From: Oikopleura dioica
Lineage: Eukaryota; Chordata; Appendicularia; Copelata; Oikopleuridae
DNA: 64,000 nt
Direction of reading: 5' to 3'
NCBI GenBank assembly: GCA_907165135.1
Contig: OU015568.1
Coordinates: 14,891,208 to 14,955,207, forward strand
The notes beneath the pieces were generated by a model. It ran no database searches. It saw only the letters and a program-made list of their open reading frames with translations, and was not told the origin of the DNA. Shown piece by piece: positions 57,239-64,000 of this stretch. Within the stretch, counting starts at the first letter, position 1, and each line of letters begins with the position of its first letter. The position numbers and the translations under genes were made by a program.

Positions 57239-58807
57239 ATGTCAGATTTGCAGGTCACTTGTTTGGGAACCGCTTCCCAGCAACCAAGGTAGATCTTAGG
57301 GATTATATCCGTCGTTGAAGCAATATTCTAGCGTAAAGAGAGCGTTGAACAGCTGCGTTTACAGAAATAAAGGAATCTCCTATCTTGTCGATTGTGGTGA
57401 AGGTACTCAGTCTCAATTAACCGCGTCAGGGGTTCGTCCGAGTTCGATTAAAACAGTCCTGATCACGCACTTACACGGGGACCATTGTTTTGGCTTACCA
57501 GGCAGCGAAGAAAAAAACATTTGAAACTTTCAAATTCAAAGGTTAAATTCAATCCTGCCCTTTTCGGGCTACGCCCTTAATTTATGACTTTTTCTCAATC
57601 GAAAAGAGGGATGATGTGTCTGCTAGACGGCTCGCATCAACCAGACACAAAGCTTGTTTCCGAAGCTAGAGATACGAATTCGTTGATGGAAGCGGTAAAG
57701 AAAGTGAAATACGAATACCCAACGATAGAAGTTTACGGCCCAGTCGGTCTTCGGAGATATCTAAGAGTAGCTCTGCAGCTTTCCCGCTCTCGTCTCGCCT
57801 GTAAATATGTCGTGCATGAACTTGTTCCAACAAAAGCTCAAGTCGAGGGATCTCATCCTTCCTTTGAATCCTGGAATCCTCCAGCAAACGACGATTTCGA
57901 ACGGTATTACAACGAGCTTCCTGGTAAGTAGTCAATAAATACTGGAAAGTAACTGCTCCTTGCCAGGGCGGCAAATCTACCCAGAAAACTTCCACGGGCA
58001 AAATATCTGGAAACTGTGCAAAGATGGAAATAACGTGACAGTCACGGCAGTTGAGCTTCTCCATCACGCGCCTTCCTTCGGATTTGTCTTCGAAGAATCA
58101 TCGGTGAAAGGTCTTTTAGATAAAGACAGATTAGCTGAATTTGGACTGAGAAATTCTCCGCTTTGCGGAAAACTTGCGCGAGGAATGGAGGTCGAACATG
58201 ATGGGAGGATTATTAAACCATGTGATGTGCAGCGGCCGGAAGTGAAAGGAAGAAAAGTAGCAATTTTGGGCGATTCTCGTGATAGGTAAAGAGAAGATCC
58301 TCTTTCTTGGAAGATTAAGTCTTCAGTAATTTAGCGAGTAACTACTGTCATGAAGCAGATTTGATCATGCACGAGGCGACGCTAGAAAATGACCTGGAAA
58401 GTACGGCTATTGAGCATGGTCATTCAACACCAAGGTATGAATTATTGTTCCCAGTCTACCAGTTCCGCCGTTTGCTAGTATAAGCACTTATAAAAGAAAT
58501 CGTAACAAAAGGCCGCAAAATAAGATTTTCTTAGATTGGCTGTAGAATTTGCTAGAAAGTGCGGCGCGAGAAAGCTCGTTTTGAACCACTTTTCACAGCG
58601 CTACAGATCGGAGAAAGATGAAAAATACGATTTAGAGGAGAGCATTACTGACCGAATTTTATTGACACAAGGTGACTTTTCAATTTGTCGAATATCAGCT
58701 TATGAATTTTTATAGCGAAACAAAGCGCGCTGGAACTTGGCGAGAGTGAAGACTTTGTTGACATTGCGAGAGACTTGAAAGTGATTGACGTGCTACGCGC
58801 AAAGTAG
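57239..58807 (+). CDS. ELAC1: tRNase Z, short form
   Basis: Several short exons. [17 protein letters not shown] starts the metallo-beta-lactamase fold; [13 protein letters not shown] and [15 protein letters not shown] carry the HxHxDH zinc motif. Later exons give [32 protein letters not shown] (the PxKxxx-type loop before the exosite), [51 protein letters not shown] (HST) and [10 protein letters not shown] with the last His. The length is near human ELAC1 (363). It cleaves the 3' trailer of tRNA precursors. The intron after GLPG begins GC instead of GT (about 57502), ending CGAAAAGAG. A reductase-like gene follows 74 bp downstream. Confidence 0.9.
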
Positions 58808-58881
58808 CTTTTGACATTTTTAGTGACGATTTTTTTCTTTTAGAATTTGATCTGTGGAAGTTGAATTTTCGGAGCTCAAAA

Positions 58882-60396
58882 ATGATCGGTGTCAGTTTTT
58901 CGTTTTTGACCTTGTTGGCGGTGTCAAAGGCGCAGGAAGAGATCACGAGCGCGACGATAGAAGCAAAGCCGATTGAGAAGTCGAGATGTGGAAGAGAGTA
59001 CTTTTGCTTCAGGTTTGTTTTACGTTGAAAATGACAATTCTATCCCTTTTAGTTTTGATTGCGAGTTTGGCGAAGAAAATTGCCCTTATGTAGCTTGGAA
59101 AGAAACAGAAGAAAATGAAGACTTCGTGACAGTCAAGCTGTTCTACAACTCTCCAAGCCCCGCCTATGTTGCTATTGGATTCAGTAGAGATAAATCAATG
59201 GGCCAAGATGATATCTTTTTCTGTCAAAGAAATGAGCAGAATCAAGTTGCCATTGTTTCGTCGTTCTCGAGAGGAATGTCGAAACCGACGAATCTGGGAA
59301 GTACAAATGTTGAACCAGAAACAAGTAAGTATTCAGTCCTTTTTTGTGTTTTTTATCTCTTTCTATTAAGGGTTGACGAATATCGGACTTGGAAGTGATG
59401 GAAATACATTTTTCTGCGAATTTGATCGACCGAAGAGCCTCGTCAAGGACAATATTGTTTACGATCTTGCTGACGGGGACTGGTTCGTTCTTCTTGCCAC
59501 TGGTGCTGTTGGTGGCAGTCAAGCATACCACGGTGGAGTAAACAGAGCAGCGTCTTCAATTTCATGGAAACTTTCGGATCCTCCACTGGATTTCTTCGGC
59601 GACGCGCTTGATATTTCTGCGATGAAGATTCATGCGATTTTGATGTTCGTCGCTTGGGGCATTCTAGTCCCGTCCGGGTATGAAAAAACAAGTTTGAGGA
59701 ACTTCAGTTTTGAAATTTTAGCTTGTTTATCGGTCGTTTTTTCAAACGCGGTTATCCAAAGAAAATGGTAAAATCGAAGCCAATCTGGTTTCAATTTCAT
59801 CGATTATTGATGGTCCTCTCTGGTGAGAAAAAAACAGCCGCGAGCTACAAGCACTAACTTTTTGATTCTAGTGATTTTGACGATCGTGGGAATCATCCTC
59901 ATTTTTGTGAATCGACAGGGTTGGTCTGAAAGCGCCGCTGAAAATGGACATGCTTTTGCTGGAATCATCGTTTTTGCTTTTGGATTGATGAATCCGATTA
60001 TTGCCATGTTCCGTCCTGATCCTGACTCAGGCAAGAAACGATAATCATTTTCAAGAGAAATACTGTTTCTTAGAAAACCGAAAGTACTTCAACGTCTGCC
60101 ACCATTCCATCGGCTACCTCGCTCAAGTAGGCGCCGTTGTAGCAATTTTCCTCGGATTCGATCTAGCCGTCTACGACTTGGAATTCGTCTCCACTCAAAT
60201 CTACGCAGCTTTCATCGTCATTTCTGCGATCATTTCAATCTTACTCGAGCTCTTCAAGGGAAGAGTGGAAAAGGCTTCCTTCGCTGGAATCAATGTGTAT
60301 TCCATTTGTTCTGCTGTTTATTTTATGATTCTTTTGCCGTTTACTATCACTCTTCTTGTTCATATCGGAAGATTTGACGGATCTACTGATGAATAA
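58882..60396 (+). CDS. DOMON-cytochrome b561 protein (FRRS1-like)
   Basis: A signal peptide (SFSFLTLLAVSKAQ) is followed by a DOMON domain: VTVKLFYNSPSPAYVAIGFS, QDDIFFCQRNEQ, YDLADGDWFVLLATGAVGG. Then come the cytochrome b561 spans: DISAMKIHAILMFVAWGILV with the first haem His, a following FHRLLMVLSVILTIVGIILI, AENGHAFAGIIVFAFGLMNP and FNVCHHSIGYLAQVGAVVAI, and two more hydrophobic segments to the stop. This domain order is that of FRRS1/SDR2 ferric-chelate reductases; the reelin domain of vertebrate FRRS1 is not seen, so it is closer to DOMON-b561 proteins in general. Predicted transmembrane electron transfer. It starts 74 bp after ELAC1. Confidence 0.8.
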
Positions 60397-60838
60397 AAAA
60401 TACCTATCGCTTTAATTTATTTCCCATTCCAATTACCGAAGAAATCTTCTTTCTGGAAAGATTTTTTCTCTGCGAAAGACTATTTTCACAAAGATAGAGT
60501 GCATCAAGATCGTTGATTTCCGCGGTAATCATTTTTTCTAGTAAACTAATCCTAAATCAATACTTATCCCAGCCAATACTTCATTACGAGCTTGAATCCG
60601 ACCATTTTTTCCGATAACAATCACTTCTATCTTCATCTTTAATGCATGAAACATCGGGTGCTTCTTTTGCATGCATTCTATCCTTTCTTTGCGAAACTGT
60701 ACATAATTTCTTTTTACTGATCTTATCCTTCAACAATCTGATGCAATAAAAATATTTCTTATTTATCTTAAAAACAAAAATCTAAAGACTTATTAAGTCT
60801 TCAAGAAAGCCGGACTCGAATATTGTAAATTATAATGA
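60397..60838. other. Intergenic, no gene seen
   Basis: A/T-rich, with polyadenylation-like AATAAA words (60391, 60745) after the reductase-like gene. Nothing else supported. Confidence 0.35.
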
Positions 60839-62530
60839 ATGGCGAGGCACACAGTCTTCAAAACTAATCCCTGTGAGGCGTTGGGTCAAATTTTCAGCGC
60901 GTTATCCTACATTGGTGATATAAGGTGAGAAAATTTTCAAACTGGGGCAGCTTTTGACATATTTTAGTACGGACATAGTCGTCGCGTACTTTTACTTTAC
61001 AAATGACCACTTTTACTGGGGAATTATCACTCTGCTCCTCGTCTTGGTGCCTGGATGGATCGTAGCCTTCTTCTCGCTTTACTGGCTTGTAGAAGACCAG
61101 AGAAAACCCTCCCCAATGGTTATTTTTCTCCACATCATCTGCTGCGGTCCCCTGTGGCGCTACTGGCAAGCTTTCAATGCGCTTCGTTATCAAAGACCTA
61201 CCTTTACGGGGACATTCTCTGAAGCACTTTCGGATGTTTCTATGTTGAGATTGATCGAGGGAATCTTAGAGTCTGCTCCTCAGGTATTTCTCTCTTCTTG
61301 CCGTTGACTTTAGCAATTATTTAGCTGATGCTTCAAATGTATATTATTATTTCGAAAACAGGTGATGATGAAGACAAGACCTTGGTGGCGGCTCTTGTCT
61401 CCGCAACATTTTCCATGGTCTCAATTTCCTGGGGAATGGCTTCTTACGCTCGTGCTCTCCGAAAAGCAGCTCCAGAAACAACCGGGCAAATGACCAAGAA
61501 GGGCGTTTTCTTCTATTTTCTTTGGGTAAGAAAAATGTCATCTACAACTTATAAAGAAAAATTTTCAGCGTTTCTTCGAATTTACCTCTCGAATTTTGAC
61601 TCTTGTGCTCTTCGCTTACGCTTATAAGCTCTTCGTCTTGGTGCCGATTTTCACCCATTGGCTCTTTATGATCATTTGGCAAATTTATCTTGGTGCGAAC
61701 TTTCATGACACTCAGAATTCCTGCGTTGAAGGTAACTCAAGAAATATTCCGCTTTCCTTATCATTTTTAGGCTTTTTTCAAATGGTGATGGCGTTTCTTC
61801 AAGTATTTCTTTTCTTCCATCTTTGCGAAGGCCCCAGTCGCGAAAATATGTGCAAGGTAAGACTAGAAGGGTTCTTAGAACGGAAGGCGTAATCGATTTC
61901 TAGTATTACATTCTCGTTTTACTCGAGAATGCAGTAATGCTATGTCTGTGGTATCCGAAAGCAGGCCAACTCAGCCAAACGCATGGCAAGAATTTCAACG
62001 AACTTCTGATCACGATAATCGTGGCTTCCTTCATTCTAGCGCTGCTATTTTGCGTCTTCTACTATGTCGTTTGGCATCCAAAGGCGAAGATCAAAAAGAT
62101 GGCTTCAAAATCGAAGCTGAAAGAAAAGGGAAAACGGAGGAAAGAGGAGAGTGTTTCAATGATCGAAATAGGTAAAAACTGTCGACTTTAAATTCTTCCT
62201 AGAATCTTATTTTTAGATGGACGCAGTCGACAACTAACAAGTGAGACAGAATACCCGACTCTTCGTCGCAAGATGCAGACTAAATTCGGTCTCCAAACGC
62301 TCGAAAGAAATCCTCATTTACAAAACCCAATGAATCCTGTTCCACTAAAGAAGAGCAAGAAAACTGTGCCTAACCTATCCATCGTCCGTGAATCAGAGAA
62401 TCGTTCTTCAATCGTCAGCAGCGCCGCTTCATCAAAATCGTCAACGAATTGGAATCGGCCGTCTAAACAATCGCTCAAATCGTACAACAGCAAATCGAAA
62501 ACGAAATACAACACAATGACGCGTGATTAA
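60839..62530 (+). CDS. XK-related membrane protein
   Basis: Multi-exon. The start MARHTVFKTNPCEALGQIFS leads to IGDI|STDIVVAYFYF, matching the XKR first helix (YLxDVxTDLxVA), then WGIITLLLVLVPGWIVAFFS, PLWRYWQAFNALRYQ and LRLIEGILESAPQLMLQMYI, the most typical XKR element (ExxPQLxLQxYI). Further spans follow (VSATFSMVSISWGMASYARA, NFNELLITIIVASFILALLF) and then a basic, Ser-rich cytoplasmic tail (SSIVSSAASSKSSTNW). The family includes XKR8/XKR4 phospholipid scramblases and XK itself. No caspase site is obvious. The subfamily is not assigned. Confidence 0.82.
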
Positions 62531-62744
62531 AACACTTACAACATTCAAATTGAAATTTTTATATTCTTGCCAGCTTTTACCTGCACTTGTCTCATTACCT
62601 GCATTCATTCCTACACCTCTCTGCATTCTTTCTAGATCCATTGTGACTATTTCAACGCCTTTTTGACAAACAATGCCTTCCTCAGTTCCAAAAATACAAA
62701 CACCTGTTACATAACGCATTTACACCGTTCATTTACCAACTAAC

Positions 62745-64000
62745 ATGGAGGCTAACTCAGATTTGGCCCCTGACTCTTCTGAGCCAGAGGAAAACGCCCA
62801 AATGACGGAGGACAATCATGAAGTCGAAGTCACGCCAGAGCAGACAGAGCAAATCGTGACGTTTTCTATGTCGACTGGAAATGAGGATTTAGACGAGTGT
62901 GCTAGGGTTCTAAGGGTACGAAGCTTTTCACAATGACGATCTTTTCATTTAATTTTAGGAAAATAACTGGGATTTGGACAGAGCCGTTAATTCTTCATTA
63001 GCAGGGACATCTAGCCCTTCTCAAACGAATAATCCACCTCAAAATGTTGCTAGAACGAGGTAAAATTTTCTTTGTTGATTTTCGAGTAACTTTGAAATTA
63101 GCTCCAATGATAGCAATATTCTCAACCTATCCGACGATGAGGAGTACCCCGAAATCAGAAGGCGGAGACCTCCGATGGCGGTGGCTGATGATGACAGTAA
63201 TATTCCACCTCCACCTCCAATCGGTCCAGAACTTGAGCCGACCGTCACATCGATGGTAATCAACTAAAAGCCATTTCTTCCTTTAATATTTATCAGAGCT
63301 CGCAAACTGTCGCAAGAAGACCCTCTGGAACTGTTGTTTCCATGATCTTCTCTTTTATGAGCCTCGCAGTGAAATCGCCTTGGACCATCGTCAAAAATAC
63401 ATTCTCGTTAGTTACTTCTTGGTGGCGAAATCTTGGCCCGGAGTTGACACCTGCCCAGCAAGTGGACGATTTCGCTGTTAAATTTAACAAGAAATATGAT
63501 GAAGTAATTACTTTCTTTGATTTCTTTATTTACTAGTTGCTTTAAAGATAACTTGGATGAAATGTCCATACAACGCCGCTGTTAACGCTGTGAGATCAAA
63601 TCTGAGACCCGTTATCGTCTATCTCGCCAATGAATTAAAAACTGAAAAGAGTACGCAAATCATTTTTTGAAAAGATGTTTGATGAGTTTAGGTGATAATT
63701 TCGCGCAACTTCTGGTGACGTTGAATACCGAATTATCTGGTAGAATCGACTTCTGGGGCTGCGATATCATGAGTCCAGAAGCGGTCAGAACAGCTGACCA
63801 AGTTCGCGCGACAATTTTTCCATGCGTTCTGATTCTCGGGCTTCACAAGGATCAGCAGTCAATTATCTGGAGAACAGCTCTTGACAATATCGATGTCGAG
63901 GACTTGAAACTTCAAGTTGAAAGAGGTAAGGCGTAATCAACGAAATATCGTCTATCATTTCCTTCAGCCGAAGCCGAACTGGTAACCGCCAGGCATGAGG
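62745..64000 (+). CDS. FAF2: FAF2/UBXD8-like UBA-UAS-UBX protein, 3' end cut off
   Basis: It runs off the window at 64000. The first two exons give a UBA domain: EQTEQIVTFSMSTGNEDLDE, CARVLR|ENNWDLDRAVNSSL. After a Pro-rich acidic linker comes the hydrophobic hairpin region (VVSMIFSFMSLAVKSPWTIV), then the UAS (thioredoxin-like) domain: QQVDDFAVKFNKKYDE, LRPVIVYLANELKTEKS, TELSGRIDFWGCDIMSPEAV, ATIFPCVLILGLHKDQQ, matching FAF2. The UBX domain would lie beyond the edge. FAF2 sits in ER and lipid-droplet membranes and recruits p97/VCP in ERAD. FAF1 is less likely because of the membrane hairpin. Confidence 0.82.

Overview
This is nuclear DNA of a very compact eukaryotic genome, most like the appendicularian tunicate Oikopleura dioica. 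Evidence: most introns are 40-60 bp GT-AG (a few GC-AG), genes are 30-170 bp apart in head-to-tail same-strand runs, start codons sit directly after splice-acceptor-like AG sites (as expected for spliced-leader operons), and the proteins have clear animal orthologues. Calls rest on my own reading of translations and splice sites; no database search was run.

Layout. 1-3.3 kb: a partial minus-strand gene end, a small TA-flanked inverted-repeat element, a broken sulfotransferase 5' exon, and an intact galactose-3-O-sulfotransferase-like gene whose first intron carries TTAGGG repeats. 3.5-6 kb: a two-pass membrane protein, two tandem lysine-rich coiled-coil genes, and a truncated E2-like gene. 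6.2-18 kb (minus): a UIF/ALYREF-type mRNA export adaptor, a two-RRM hnRNP-like protein, SMG7, and a TRIM37-like gene apparently split by about 2 kb holding two small plus-strand genes. 18.7-31 kb (plus): Mpv17-family protein, WAPL, PSMG4, an RRM protein, an MPLKIP/TTDN1-like protein, AK6, syntaxin-18, POLR1F/RPA43 and MTFP1, spaced like one or more operons; AK6 carries another small gene inside its only intron. 31.3-37.1 kb: small coiled-coil gene, clathrin light chain, two tandem C2H2 zinc-finger genes and a small type I membrane protein. 37.9-49.7 kb: ABCF1, whose introns are inflated to as much as 3.6 kb by inverted-repeat elements. 50-64 kb: a SUMO-fold protein with a coiled-coil gene, katanin p60, an unrecognised single-exon gene, ELAC1 tRNase Z with a DOMON-cytochrome b561 protein, an XK-related membrane protein, and a partial FAF2/UBXD8 running off the end.

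Most genes are housekeeping: NMD (SMG7), cohesin release (WAPL), proteasome assembly (PSMG4), Pol I (POLR1F), tRNA 3' processing (ELAC1), ER SNARE (STX18), ERAD (FAF2). The distinctive content is (i) small basic, coiled-coil guest genes with a shared GCGCTA + TATA promoter layout, two or three of them inside host introns, and (ii) a set of non-autonomous inverted-repeat elements that enlarge otherwise tiny introns, one landing exactly in the WAPL splice donor.
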